Notes: generated by a model from the letters alone, not told the origin. A stretch of 64,000 nucleotides of DNA from Dysidea avara (GCF_963678975.1 NC_089272.1:4212359-4276358); one strand, 5' to 3'; positions 25,746-39,775 are shown, numbered from the stretch's first letter. Made by a program: numbers and translations.

Positions 25746-27689
25746 GCATACAGTGCATAACATCACAGTCCAGCACGTACTGCAAAAAAGCAACACATGT
25801 ACAGTTGTCAGCATACAAGTAAATATATTAATTAATTAATTAATTAATCCATGGCTAATTGTATATGCCATCACTACTGAAGGTACCAGACATGACAATA
25901 ATACCAGCAAAAATTAGAAACAGACACACAGATAATGATTATGCCAAGGCATGCACTATATTAGAGTGTTTTGTAAGCCTTTAACCATGTCCCTTGCTGC
26001 ATGTACACCCAAAGTTGACAATGCACGATCAAACAAAGCCAGACAATAGGGGAAGCCATTGTGGAATAATGTGTGGAAGAAACATGTATAGCTAAACAGA
26101 GGCAGAAACATGTATAGCTACTGTAAGTAGTAGTAGTAGTAGTGTTGAACGTCACAATTATTAGTAGCTATGCATGCTCCTTAGCCTATATAGTGACACT
26201 TTATTAGTCTTCACACCAATAAAGTGTACTGAAAAGCAGAATGCAGTGAAGGGCACTAGTAGCTATTAGCTAGTCCACTGGAAATCCTTAGATAGTGCAA
26301 CTATATTTGCATTTATGAGGTTTCTGAATTTGCTGTTGTGATAGACCACTTATTTCTAGATCTGCCGGGTTATGAAGACTGATCTATAGCTAGCTACAAA
26401 TACCAGAGCACCATAACCCACAGCATGGGATCATATCAGAAGGTACATAACTGATACAGACTTTACATTCATAGACTTTACATTCAATGTACAATTGAAA
26501 CCTTTTCTTGAAGAACTCTTGAGGAAAAGGAAGCTATACTCTCCTGGAACAGAGTTGAACAATAGGTATAGTTACATAGACATTATTTGTGTTGGTAGTG
26601 ATGCATAGTTCCTGAAAAATAAGCCTGCTTTTGATACACATAAAAGATCTAGGGTTTTATTGGTCAAGTACTAACTTAGAAAGGAGGGGGGAGGCTACAG
26701 CTCCCTTAGCCCTCCCCCTAAATCCGCCCCTGTAGACAACCTCTCTTGTTTCACTATAATACTTTTTAGCTATTCCCTTGTTCCGCTGCCTTTTTATTGA
26801 TCCCTAATCCAACTTAAAATACCTAACATTTCCTTCTATTACTTTTTTATAACATACGTATGACTGATACCACATCAATAGAAACAATGGTGCCAGACAT
26901 GCCATAAAGTTAATCTGAATGCGTGTCCCAACAATTAATATTACTGAAATGTGTAGTGACCATTATGCTTCATTTTCAGCTGATTACACAGTGCTACAAA
27001 ACAGTAAGAAACACCAAACATAATTTTTAATCCCAACAGCTATAAATAACAGAAAAGTGCAAGTGGGAGTTACTATAGTCACCAATACCAGGAAATATCT
27101 GTGTACATTGAACCACAAATGTTCCCCCATAATTAGTCAGCACTTTTATATCAACACAGATGTGTATATGATTTATATCAAAGAGTGTCATGTGACAGCT
27201 TTGTATGTAGTAGCTACTGAGAAAAGGAGAAGCAGCCATATTGTAGTGGATGTACGTATGTTCATTGAAGTCACTAGAGAATTATAGCTGCAGTACATTT
27301 ACTCTCATAATGACATTATTCATACTGCTACTGCGTAAGTTGTAACACCATAATAGTTATATAACTAACAATTGTATGCTTCTATGAATCGCTCTTGCAG
27401 TCCTTCTCTGCTGTGTTGGCACTGGGTATTGTGAAATGTGGGAGCAAATAGCACAAAAGCTGGTTTGGAATTGACTATTTGTTAGATATAGATGATTGCA
27501 GGAAAAACCTATTGGGTAGTTGCACAAATTTTGAGCATCATTCATAATATTTGTAAAGCCACTGAGTTATAAAGTGAAGCCAACTACATGTAGCAAGTGC
27601 ACAATTGAGAGATAGTCTAATAGTACAGTCACCCTATCAGAGCACTCAGCTACATTGATAAGATACTCTATTTGAGTACGCAACTACAA

Positions 27690-28152
27690 AACAAGTCAAC
27701 CTGTAGAGAACAAGCCCTGTAGAAGGATCAGCTAGAAGAAGTTACCTTGTAGAGAGTTCGGTTACAAAGAAACCACCATGTAGAGAGTTCAGCTACAAAC
27801 AAGTGACCCTGTAGAGACATCAGCTAGAAGAAGTTACTTTGTAGAGAGTTCAGCTGCAAACAAATCACCTGTAGAGAGTTCAGCTACAAACAAATCACAG
27901 AGATCAGCTAGAAGAAATTACCTTGTGGAGAGTTCAGCTACAAACAAATCACCCTGTAGAGAGATCAGCTAGAAGAAGTCACCTTGTAGAGAGTTCAGCT
28001 ATAAAGAAATCATCATGTAGAGAGTTTAGCTGCAAACAAATTGCCTGCACAGAATTCAGCTACAAACAAATCACCCTGTCGAGAGATCAGCTAGAAGAAG
28101 TCACCTTGTAGAGTGTTCAGTTACAAAGAAACCACCATGAAGAGAGTTCTGT
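27690..28152 (+). repeat. 30-31 bp minisatellite array, unit B left
   Basis: Same family and orientation as 8030-8716, with fewer units. It ends at a (TA)n run that abuts the first palindromic element. Confidence 0.85.
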
Positions 28153-28164
28153 AATAAATATATG

Positions 28165-28197
<33 letters not shown>

Positions 28198-28200
<3 letters not shown>

Positions 28201-28521
28201 AATCCAAAACAGCCAAGCTGTAAAAAAAGAGTGCGGCCCTGAGAAAGGCTATGGTGAAAAAAGATGTGAAATCCAAGGTGGCGGCCAAGAAATGGCTGTG
28301 ATGGTAGGTTAATGGTAAAAATTTTAATAACGACAATTCAAGTGAATTTTGTGCCAAGACCAAGCGGCACCAAATTCACCTGAATTATTGTTATTAAAAT
28401 TTTTACCATTAACCTACCATCACAGCCATTTCTTGGCCGCCACCTTGGATTTCACATCTTTTTTCACTATAGCCTTTCTCAGGGCCGCACTCTTTTTTTA
28501 CAGCTTGGCTGTTTTGGATTA
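28198..28521. mobile_element. Palindromic element P, copy 1 (unit B)
   Basis: Inverted arms of about 150 bp start TCTAATCCAAAACAGCC. Short ORFs on the two strands mirror each other because the DNA is palindromic; they are not genes. The outer flank and then a reverse minisatellite array follow. Confidence 0.8.
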
Positions 28522-28621
28522 TATTTCACTTCTTTATACCCCAAAGCCGGCCTATGGCCGGCTTTAGGGCTTTTTAACCTGTCATTTTTTCTTTACTACA
28601 GGAAGAAGAAAAGATGAAGCA

Positions 28622-31475
28622 GGGTGATTTCTTTGTAGCCGACCTCTCTGCAAGGTGATCCTTCTAGCTGATCTCTCTACTGGATGACTTGTTTGTAGCT
28701 GAACTCTCTACAGGGTGATTTGTTTGTAGCTGAACTCTCTACAAGGTAATTTCTTCTAGCTGATCTTTCTACAGGGTGATTTGTTTGTAGCTGAATTCTC
28801 TACAGGGTGATTTGTTTGCAGCTAAACTGCTGAACTCTCTACAATGTAACTTCTTCTAGCTGAACTCTCTACGGGTGGCTTGTTTCTAGCTGAACTCTCT
28901 ACAGGGTGATTTGTTTCTAGCTGAACTCTCAACAAGGTAACTTCTTCTAGCTGATCTTTCTACAGGGTGATTTGTTTCTAGCTGAATTCTCTACAGGGCA
29001 ATTTGTTTGCAGCTGAACTCTCTACATGGTAGTTTCTTTGTAGCTGAACTTTCTACAATGTGACTTCTTCTAGCTGAACTCTCTACAGGGTGACTTGTTT
29101 CTAGCTCATCTCTCTACAATGTAACTTGTTTCTAGCTGAACTCTCTACAGGGTGATTTGTTTGTAACTGAATTCTCTACAAGGTAACTTCTTCTAGCTGA
29201 TCTTTCTACAGGGTGATTTGTTTGTCTCTACATGGAAATTTGTTTGCAGCTGAACTCTCTACATGGTAATTTCTTTGTAGCTGAACTCTCTACAATGTAA
29301 CTTCTTCTAGCTGAACTCTCTACAGGGTGACTTGTTTCTAGCTGAACTCTCTACAGGGTGATTTGTTTGTAGCTGAACTCTCTACAAGGTAACTTCTTCT
29401 AGCTGATCTTTCTACAAGGTGATTTGTCTGTAGCTGAATTCTCTACAGGGCAATTTGTTTGCTGCTGAACTCTCTACATGGTAGTTTCTTTGTAGCTGAA
29501 TTCTCTACAATGTAACTTCTTCTAGCTGAACTCTCTACAGGGTGACTTGTTTGTAGCTGAACTCTCTACAAGGTAACTTCTTCTAGCTGATCTTTCTACA
29601 GGGTGATTTGTTTGTAGCTGAACTCTCTACAAGGTAACTTCTTCTAGCTGATCTTTCTACAGGGTGATTTGTTTGTAGCTGAACTCTCTACAAGGTAACT
29701 TCTTCTAGCTGAACTCTCTACAGGGTGACTTGTTTCTAGCTGATCTCTCTACAGGATGACTTGTTTCTAGCTGAACTCTCTACAGGGTGATTTGTTTGTA
29801 ACTGAACTCTCTACAAGGTAACTTCTTCTAGCTGATCTTTCTACAGGGTGATTTGTTTGTAGCTGAATTCTCTACAGGGCGATTTGTTTGCTGCTGAACT
29901 CTTTACATGGTAGTTTCTTTGTAGCTGAACTCTCTACAATGTAACTTCTTCTAGCTGAACTCTCTATGGGTGACTTGTTTCTAGCTGATCTCTCTACAGG
30001 GTGACTTGTTTCTAGCTAAACTCTCTACAGGGTGATTTGTTTGTAGCTGAACTCTCTACAAGGTAACTTCTTCTAGCTGATCTTTCTACAGGGCGATTTG
30101 TTTGCAGCTGAACTCTCTACATGGTAGTTTCTTTGTAGCTGAACTCTCTACAATGTAACTTCTTCTAGCTGTACTCTCTACAGGGTGACTTGTTTCTAGC
30201 TGATCTCTGTACAGGGTGACTTGTTCCTAGCTGAACTCTCTATAGGTGATTTGTTTGCATTTGAACTCTCTTACATGGTGGTTTCTTTGTAGCTGAACTC
30301 TCTACAAAGTGACTTCTTCTAGCTGATCTAATTACAGGATCACCTGTTTTAACTGAACTCTCTACAGTGTTATCTGTTCATAGCGGAACTTTCTACTGGG
30401 TGATTTGTTTGCAGCTAAACTCTTTGCATGGTAGTTTCTTTGTAGCTGAACTCTCTACAATGTAACTTCTTCTAGCTGAACTCTCTACGGGTGACTTGTT
30501 TCTAGCTGATCTCTCTACAGGGTGACTTGTTTCTAGCTAAACTCTCTACAGGGTGATTTGTTTGTAGCTGAACTCTCTACAAGGTAACTTCTTCTAGCTG
30601 ATCTTTCTACAGGGCGATTTGTTTGCAGCTGAACTCTCTACATGGTAGTTTCTTTGCAGCTGAACTCTCTACAATGTAACTTCTTCTAGCTGAACTCTCT
30701 ACAGGGTGACTTGTTTCTAGCTGATCTCTGTACAGGGTGACTTGTTCCTAGCTGAACTCTCTATAGGTGATTTGTTTGCATTTGAACTCTCTTACATGGT
30801 GGTTTCTTTGTAGCTGAACTCTCTACAAAGTGACTTCTTCTAGCTGATCTAATTACAGGATCACTTGTTTCTAACTGAACTCTCTACAGTGTTATCTGTT
30901 CATAGCGGAACTTTCTACTGGGTGATTTGTTTGCAGCTAAACTCTTTGCATGATTGTTTCTTTGTAACTGAACTCTCTACAAGGTAACTTCTTCTAGCTG
31001 ATCTCTCTACAGGATGACTTGTTTCTAACTGAACTCTCTACAGTGTGATCTGTTCATAGCGGAACTTTCTACTGGGTGATTTGTTTGCTGCTAAACTCTT
31101 TGCATGATTGTTTCTTTGTAACTGAACTCTCTACAATGTGACTTCTTCTAGCTGATCTCTCTACAGGATGACTTGTTTCTAACTGAACTCTCTACAGTGT
31201 GATCTGTTCATAGCGGAACTTTCTACTGGGTGATTTGTTTGCAGCTAAACTCTTTGCATGATTGTTTCTTTGTAACTGAACTCTCTACAAGGTAATTCTT
31301 CTAGCTGATCTCTCTACAGGGCAATTTGTTTGTAGCTGAATTCTCTACAGGGTGATTTATTTGAGCTGAACTCTCTACATGATGGCTTCTTTGTAGCTGA
31401 ACTCTCTATTAGGTACCTTCTTCTAGCTGATCTGACTACAGGGTGATTTGTTTGTAGCTGAATTCCCTACAGAAT
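28622..31475 (-). repeat. 30-31 bp minisatellite array, reverse orientation 1
   Basis: About 2.85 kb of TAGCTGAACTCTCTACA-core units, the complement of the unit A array. There is higher-order periodicity: a segment near 30200 recurs near 30721 (about 521 bp). Confidence 0.88.
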
Positions 31476-31519
31476 AACTTGCAATGTAATATAACTATGT
31501 AAATTATACATGCAGCTGA

Positions 31520-32359
31520 ATGCTTTATTAGGGTGACTGTTCTATTAGAGGATCTCGATCTCGCATTTGCTGCACGTAGTTGCCTTTCGAATCATAATTC
31601 AGTGATTTGTAATCCGATTCTTCTGTACTACTGCAAGAACTTTCTATGATGATTATTCCAGCTACATACAGATTTTCAGCTCGTTGCTCTAAGCGATTTG
31701 CCTGGTAGACATGAAAACTAATAGTTTTTTTATTCATAAAAATCGATCGCGTAATTTTGACACAGGTTGGGTTTTGTGTCATATCTCCATGGTCTTTATC
31801 CCGATTCCTTTCAAACCACACAAAGGCACTCCTACGATGGTTGCTCCATCTACATATCAATTTTCAACTGATTCCTCCAAGGGGTTTACCCTGTAGGCGT
31901 GACAGACCTTCGACCTTATTTTACGCAAATAATCGGTAATAACTCCTTGAATGTTCATCGGATTCCTACCAAAGTTGGTACGGAGATCCGCCTTAATGAG
32001 CCCTTTAAGTGTGCCAAATTTCAGCCCAATCCGAGCACGCATTCGTGTTTTATGGCGAATTTTGCGAAGTGTGCGAAATGAAGAAGATGATGAAGAAGAA
32101 AAAAACAAAGAAATTAAAACGAAATTTTGTTCGCTCGTATCTCGGAAATGGCTGGAGCGATTTTCTTCAAATTTGGTATGTAGACTCCCCTAACTGGGCG
32201 GCACGTCTCTAGCAAATTTGGTTCGAATCGGTTAAGGAATCATAGAGCTACATAGGTGTGAAAATTGCGTTTTCTTTCTTCCTGTTAATATACTCACGGT
32301 GTGGCGCGCCGGCTTCTTGGGCCGCACGACACACTATCGTGTGTCTTGATATATATATA
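31520..32359 (-). repeat. Module X, copy 1
   Basis: About 0.84 kb between a minisatellite array and element P. It starts near TGACTGTTCTATTAGAG and ends with the near-palindrome GACACACTATCGTGTGTC. On the minus strand it has partial ORFs of 83 aa (31857-32108, with FGTLKGLIKADLRTNFGRN) and 110 aa (31528-31860). No family recognised. It recurs at 34688-35522 and, diverged and inverted, at 35893-36790. Confidence 0.6.
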
Positions 32360-32685
32360 TCTAATCCAAAACAGCCAAGCTGTAAAAAAAGAGTGCGGCC
32401 CTGAGAAAGGCTATGGTGAAAAAAGATGTGAAATCCAAGGTGGCGGCCAAGAAATGGCTGTGATGGTAGGTTAATGGTAAAAATTTTAATAACGACAATT
32501 CAGGTGAATTTTGTGCCAAGACCAAGCGGCACCAAATTCACCTGAATTGTTGTTATTAAAATTTTTACCATTAACCTACCATCACAGCCATTTCTTGGCC
32601 GCCATCTTGGATTTCACATCTTTTTTCACCATAGGCTTTCTCAGGGCCGCACTCTTTTTTTACAGCTTGGCTGTTTTGGATTAGA
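32360..32685. mobile_element. Palindromic element P, copy 2
   Basis: Same palindrome as 28198-28521, nearly identical, again followed by the outer flank (about 32690-32785) and a reverse minisatellite array. Confidence 0.8.
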
Positions 32686-32789
32686 TTTCACTTCTTTTTG
32701 TATATGTATACCCCAAAGCCGGCCTATGGCCGGCTTTAGGGATTTTAACCTGTCATTTTTTCTTTACTACAGGAAGAAGAAAAGATGAA

Positions 32790-34665
32790 GTAGGGTGATT
32801 TCTTTGTAGCTGACCTCTCTACAAGGTGATCCTCCTAGCTGATCTCTCTACCGGATGACTTGTTTGTAGCTGAACTCTCTACAGGGTGATTTGTTTGTAG
32901 CTGAACTCTCTACAAGGTAACTTCTTCTAGCTGATCTTTCTACAGGGTAATTTGTTTGTAGCTGAATTCTCTACAGGGCGATTTGCTTGCAGCTAAACTG
33001 CTGAACTCTCTACAATGTAACTTCTTCTAGCTGAACTCTCTACAGGGTGACTTATTTCTAGCTGAACTCTCTACAGGGTGATTTGTTTGTAGCTGAATTC
33101 TCTACAGGGCAATTTGTTTGCAGCTAAACTCTGTACATGGTAGATTCTTTGTAGCTGAACTCTCTACAATGTAACTTCTTCTAGCTGAACTCTCTACAGG
33201 GTGACTTGTTTCTAGCTGAACTCTCTACAGGGTGATTTGTTTGTAGCTGAATTCTCTACAGGGAAATTTGTTTGCAGCTGAACTCTTTACATGGTAGTTT
33301 CTTTGTAGCTGAACTCTCTACAATGTAACTTCTTCTAGCTGAACTCTCTACAGGGTGACTTGTTTCTAGCTGAACTCTCTACAGGGTGATTTGTTTGTAG
33401 CTGAATTCTCTACAGGGAAATTTGTTTGCAGCTGAACTCTGTACATGGTAGTTTCTTTGTAGCTGAACTCTCTACAATGTAACTTCTTCTAGCTGAACTC
33501 TCTACAGGGTGACTTGTTTCTAGCTGAACTCTCTACAGGGTGATTTGTTTGTAGCTGAATTCTCTACAGGGCAATTTGTTTGCAGCTGAACTCTCTACAT
33601 GGTAGTTTCTTTGTAGCTGAACTCTCTACTATGTAACTTCTTCTAGCTGATCTCTCTACAGGGCAATTTGTTTGCAGCTGAACTCTCTACATGGTAGTTT
33701 CTTTGTAGCTGAACTCTCTACAATGTAACATCTTCTAGCTGAACTCTCTACAGGGTGACTTGTTTCTAGCTGATCTCTCTACAGGGTGACTTGTTTCTAG
33801 CTGAACTCTCTACAGGGTGATTTGTTTGTAGCTGAACTCTCTACAAGGTAACTTCTTCTAGCTGATCTTTCTACAAGGTGATTTGTCTGTAGCTGAATTC
33901 TCTACAGGGCAATTTGTTTGCAGCTCAACTTTGTACATGGTAGTTTCTTTGTAGCTGAACTCTCTACAATGTAACTTCTTCTAGCTGAACTCTCTACAGG
34001 GTGACTTGTTTGTAGCTGAACCCTCTACAGGGTGATTTGTTTGTAGCTGAACTCTCTACAAGGTAACTTCTTCTAGCTGATCTTTCTACAGGGTGATTTG
34101 TTTGCAGCTAAACTCTTTGCATGATTGTTTCATTGTAACTGAACTCTCTACAAGGTAACTTCTTCTAGCTGATCTCTCTACAGGATGACTTGTTTCTAAC
34201 TGAACTCTCTACAGTGTGATCTGTTCATAGCGGAACTTTCTACTGGGTGATTTGTTTGCTGCTAAACTCTTTGCATGATTGTTTCTTTGTAACTGAACTC
34301 TCTACAATGTGACTTCTTCTAGCTGATCTCTCTACAGGATGATTTGTTTCTAACTGAACTCTCTATAGTGGATCTGTTCATAGCGGAACTTTCTACTGGG
34401 TGATTTGTTTGCAGCTAAACTCTTTGCATGATTGTTTCTTTGTAACTGAACTCTCTACAAGGCAACCTCTTCTAGCTGATCTCTCTACAGGGTTTGTTTG
34501 TAGCTGAATTCTCTACAGGGTGATTTATTTGAGCTGAACTCTCTACATGATGGCTTCTTTGTAGATGAACTCTCTATTAGGTACCTTCTTCTAGCTGATT
34601 TGACTACAGGGTGACTTGTTTGTAGCTGAATTCCCTACAGAATAACTTGCAATGTAATATAACTG
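32790..34665 (-). repeat. 30-31 bp minisatellite array, reverse orientation 2
   Basis: About 1.9 kb of the same core. Its right-hand units match the right end of the previous array, so array plus module were duplicated together. Confidence 0.87.
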
Positions 34666-34687
34666 AGTAAATTATACATGCAACTGA

Positions 34688-35522
34688 ATGCTTTATTAGG
34701 GTGACTGTTCTATTAGAGTATCTCGATCTCGCATTTGCTGCACGTAGTTGCCTTTCGAATCATAACTCAGTAATTTGTAATCCGATTCTTCTGTACTACT
34801 GCAAGAACTTTCTATGATGATTATTCCAGCTACATACTGATTTTTAGCTCGTTGCTCTAAGTGGTTTGTCTGGTAGACACGAAAACTAATAATTTTTTTA
34901 TTCATAAAAATCGATCGCGTAATTTTGACACAGGTTGGGTTTTGTGTCATATCTCCATGATCTTTATCTCGATTCCTTTCAAACCACAAAAAGGCACTCC
35001 TACGATGGTTGCTCCATCTACATATCAATTTTCAACTGATTCCTCCAAGTGGTTTACCCTGTAGGCGTGACAGACCTTCGACCTTATTTTACGCAAATAA
35101 TCGGTCATAACTCCGTGAATGCTCATCGGATTCCTACCAAAGTTGGTACGGAGATCCGCCTTAATGAGCCCTTTAAGTGTACCAAATTTCAGCCCAATCC
35201 GAGCACGCATTCGTGTTTTATGGCGAATTTTGCGAAGTGTGCGAAATGAAGAAGATGAAGAAGAAGAAAAAAAACGAAGAAATTAAAACGAAATTTTGTT
35301 CGCTCGTATCTCGGAAATGGCTGGAGCGATTTTCTTCAAAGTTGGTATGTAGACTCCCCTAACTGGGCGGCATGTCGCTAGCAAATTTGGTTCCAATCGG
35401 ATAAGGAATCACAGAGCTACATAGGTGTGAAAATTGCGTTTTCTTTCTTCCTGTTAATATACTCACGGTGTGGCGCGCCGGCTTCTTGGGCCGCACGACA
35501 CACTATCGTGTGTCTTGATATA
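34688..35522 (-). repeat. Module X, copy 2
   Basis: Direct repeat of 31520-32359 with few differences by eye. The 110-aa ORF stays open here (34696-35028), and part of the second ORF is open at 35025-35210. Confidence 0.6.
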
Positions 35523-35669
35523 TATTTGTACATTTACTGATAAAATCAGAAATATTTAAAGTATTTAACATCTGCTTCATCTTTTCTTCTTCCTGTGGTA
35601 AAGAAAAAAGATAGGTTAAAAAAGCCCAAAGCCGGCCATAGGGGGTATACAAATACAAAAGAAGTGAAA

Positions 35670-35891
35670 TCTAATCCAAAACAGCCAAGCTGTAAAAAAA
35701 ATGTGCGGCCCTCAAAAAGGCTATGGTCAAGCGGCACCAAAATTCACCTGAATCGTCGTTATTAAAATTTTTACTATTAACCTACCATCACAGCCATTTC
35801 TTGGCCGCCACCTTGGATTTCACATCTTTTTTCGCCATAGCCTTTTTGAGGGCCGCACACTTTTTTTACAGCTTGGCTGTTTTGGATTAGA
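35670..35891. mobile_element. Palindromic element P, internally deleted (copy 3)
   Basis: It carries the same internal deletion as the unit A copy at 8911-9132, so the two probably descend from one deleted version. Confidence 0.7.
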
Positions 35892-35892
35892 T

Positions 35893-36790
35893 ATTTATAT
35901 CAAGACACACGGTAGTGTGTCGTGCGGCCCAAGAAGCCGGCGCGTAACACCCGTGAGTATATTGACAGGAAGAAAGAAAACGCAATTTTCGCACCTCCGT
36001 AGCTCTGTGCTTCCTTGATGAAACAAGACGATTTTTGCTGTGGACATGCCCCCCAACTGCAGCACTCCACATTCCAAATTTGAGCGAAATCGCTTCGCGC
36101 GTTCCCGAGATATGCGACTTCAAAAATTGGCTCAGTTTCTTCGTTTTTTTTTTCTTCTTATTTTTCTTTTTCTTGTCGCATACTTACAAAAACTGCTATA
36201 AAACTCGCACGCCATATCCGATTGCCTTGAAATTTGGCACACAGAAGGGGGATATAAAGGCGCATCTCGGTACCAACTTTGGCTGGAATACGATAAACAG
36301 GCAAAGAGTTATGAGCGATTATTCACGAAAAATAACACCAATATGTTGTCACGCCTACAGGGTAAACCGCGTATGGGAAGAAGCTGAAAATCGGTGGGTG
36401 AATAGGTTAACTATTGAACCTCAAACCTTTTGTGGTTTGAAAGAAATCGAGCTAAAAACCAGGAAGATACAACGAAAAAACCAACAGTGTGTAACAATTA
36501 CGCAATCGAGATTAGCTAATAAAAAACGACTGCTTGCCACGCCTACCAGGTAAACTGCTTGGGGTAATGCTTTGAAAACCGCTGTACAGATGGAGTTATC
36601 ATCTTAGAAAGGCTCTTCAATGGTGTAGAAGAATCAGACTTAAAACCACGGAGTTATAACACGAAATCCAACTTAGTGTAGCAACTGCGAGATCGAGATA
36701 CTCTAATAGAGCAGTCATCCTAATAGAGCAGTCATCCTAATAGAGCAGTCATCCTAATAGAGCAGTCATCCTAATAGAGCAGTCACCCGA
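35893..36790 (+). repeat. Module Y, inverted and diverged relative of module X
   Basis: It begins with the inverse of the module X end (GACACACGGTAGTGTGTC, then GCGGCCCAAGAAGCCGGCGC). A plus-strand ORF (36035-36553, 172 aa) contains FGTQKGDIKAHLGTNFGWN, matching the module X minus-strand peptide. It ends with five direct copies of an AATAGAGCAGTCATCC-type repeat at about 36700-36785. Function unknown. Confidence 0.5.
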
Positions 36791-36794
36791 AGAG

Positions 36795-39775
36795 AATTCA
36801 AGAGATCAGCTAGAAACAAGTAACCTGTATAGAGATCAGCTACAAACAAATCACCTGTACAGAATTCAGCTACAAACAAATCACCCTGTGGAGAGATCAG
36901 CTAGAAGAAGTTACCTTGTTGATAGTTCAGCTACAAAGAAACCATCATGTAGAGAGTTCAGCTACAAACAAATCTCCCTGTAGAGAGATCAGCTAGAAGA
37001 AGTTACTTTGTAGAGAGTTCAGCTTCAAACAAATCACCCTGTAGAAAGATCAGCTACAAACAAATCTCCCTGTAGAGAGATTAGCTAGAAGAAGTTACCT
37101 TGTAGAGAGTTCAGCTACAAAGAAACCATCATGTAGAGAGTTCAGCTACAAACAAATCTCCCTGTAGAGAGATCAGCTAGAAGAAGTTACCTTGTAGAGA
37201 GTTCAGCTTCAAACAAATCACCCTGTAGAAAGATCAGCTAGAAGAGGTCACCTTGTAGAGAGTTCAGTTACAAAAAAAACCAACATGTACAGAGCTCAGC
37301 TACAAACTAGTGACCTTGTAGAGACATCAGCTAGAAGAAGTTACCTTGTAGATAGTTCAGCTACAAAGAAACCATTCTTTTAAGAGCTCAGCTGCAATCA
37401 AATCACCTGTAAAGAATTCAGCTACAAATAAATCACCCTGTAGAAAGATGAGCTAGAAAAAGTTACCTTGTAGAGAGTTCAGTTACAAAGAAACCACCAT
37501 GTAGAGAATTCAGCTACAAACTAGTGACCCTGTAAAGACATCAGCTAGAAGAAGTTACCTTGAGAGAGTTCAGCTACAAAAAGAAACCATTATTTAAAGA
37601 GCTCAGCTGCAAACAAATCACCTATATAGAATTCAGCTACAAACAAATCACCATGTAGAGAGATCAGCTAGAAGAAGTTAACTTATAGAGAGTTCAGCTA
37701 CAAACAAATCACCCTGTAGAGAGATCAGCTAGAAGAAGTTACCTTGTAGAGAGTTCAGCTACAAAGAAACCACCATGTAGAGAGTTCAGCTGCAAAGAAA
37801 TCACCCTGTATAAAATTCTGCCATGAACAAATTGCCCTGTAGAAAGATAAGAAGTTACCTTTTAGAGAGTTCAGCTACAAAGAAACCATTCTGTAAAGAG
37901 CTCAGCTGCAAACAAATCACCTGTACAGAATTCAGCTACAAACAAATCACGCTGTAGAGAGATCAGCTAGAAAAAATTACCTTGTAGAAAGTGAAGCTAC
38001 AAACAAATCACCCTATTGAAAAATCAGCTAAAAGAAGTCACCTTGTAGAGAGTTCAGCTACAAAGAAACCATCATTTAGAAAGTTCAGCTTCAAACAAAT
38101 CACCTGTAGAGAGTTCAGCTACAAACAAATCTCCCTGTAGAGAGATCAGCTAGAAGAAGTTACCTTGTAGAGAGTGAAGCTACAAACAAATCACCTGAAA
38201 AATCAGCTAGAAGAAGTCACCTTGTAGAAAGTTCAGTTACAAAGAAACCACCATGTAGAGAGTTCAGCTACAAACTAGCCACCTTGTAGAGACATCAGCT
38301 TGTAAAGTTACCTTGTAGAGAGTTCAGCTACAAAGAAACCATTCTGTAAAGAGCTCAGCTGCAAACAAATCACCTGTACAGAATTCAGCTACAAACAAAT
38401 CACCCTGTAGAGAGATCAGCTAGAAGAAGTTAACTTGTAGAGAGTTCAGCTACAAAGAAACCATTTAGAAAGTTCAGCTTCAAACAAATCACCTGTAGAG
38501 AGTTCAGCTACAAACAAATCTCCCTGTAGAGAGATCAGCTAGAAGAAGTTACCTTGTAGAGAGTGAAGCTACAAACAAATCACCCTATTGAAAAATCAGC
38601 TAGAAGAAGTCACCTTGTAGAAAGTTCAGTTACAAAGAAACCACCATGTAGAGAGTTCAGCTACAAACTAGCCACCTTGTAGAGACATCAGCTTGTAAAG
38701 TTACCTTGTAGAGAGTTCAGCTACAAAGAAACCATTCTGTAAAGAGCTCAGCTGCAAACAAATCACCTGTACAGAATTCAGCTACAAACAAATCACCCTG
38801 TAGAGAGATCAGCTAGAAGAAGTTAACTTGTAGAGAGTTCAGCTACAAAGAAACCATCATTTAGAAAGTTCAGCTTCAAACAAATCACCTGTAGAGAGTT
38901 CAGCTACAAACAAATCTCCCTGTAGAGAGATCAGCTAGAAGAAGTTACCTTGTAGAGAGTGAAGCTACAAACAAATCACCCTATTGAAAAATCAGCTAGA
39001 AGAAGTCACCTTGTAGAAAGTTCAGTTACAAAGAAACCACCATGTAGAGAGTTCAGCTACAAACTAGCCACCTTGTAGAGACATCAGCTAGAAAAGTTAC
39101 CTTGTAGAGAGTTCAGCTACAAAGAAACTATTCTGTAAAGAGCTCAGCTGCAAACAAATCACCTGTACAGAATTCAGCTACAAACAAATCACCCTGTAGA
39201 GAGATCAGCTAGAAAAAATTACTTTGTAGAGAGTTCAGCTACAAAGAAACCACCATGTAGAGAGTTCAGCTGTAAAGAAATCACCCTGTATAAAATTCTG
39301 CCACAAACAAATTGCCCTGTGGAAAGATCAGTTAGAAGAAGTTACCTTTTAGAGAGTTCAGCTACAAAGAAACCATTCTGTAAAGAACTCTGCTGCAAAC
39401 AAATCACCTGTACAAAATTCAGCTACAAACAAATCACCCTGTAGAGAGATCAGCTAGAAGAAATTACCTTGTAGATAGTTCAGCTACAAACAAATCACCC
39501 TGTAGAAAGATCAGTTAGAAGAAGTTACTTTGTAGAGAGTTCAGCTACAAAGAAACCATTTTGTAAAGAGCTCAGCTGCAAACAAATCACCTGTACAGAA
39601 TTCAGCTACGAACAAATCACCCTGTAGAGAGATCAGCTAGAAGAAGTTACCTTGTAGATAGTTCAGCTACAAACAAATCTCCCTGTAGAGAGATCAGCTA
39701 GAAGAAATTACCTTGTAGAGAGTTCAGCTACAAAGAAATCATCATGTGGAGAGTTCAGCTGCAAAGAAATCACCA
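36795..39775 (+). repeat. 30-31 bp minisatellite array, forward orientation 2
   Basis: About 3 kb of TGTAGAGAGTTCAGCTA-core units. A higher-order unit of about 390 bp is seen at 38101, 38490 and 38886. With the reverse arrays it forms a kilobase-scale inverted arrangement. Confidence 0.88.

Noticed and set aside
28622..39775. Possible CRISPR array
   Set aside because: Short repeats alternate with short variable pieces, but the variable pieces belong to a few recurring classes, repeat spacing is only 30-31 bp, and the host is a eukaryote.
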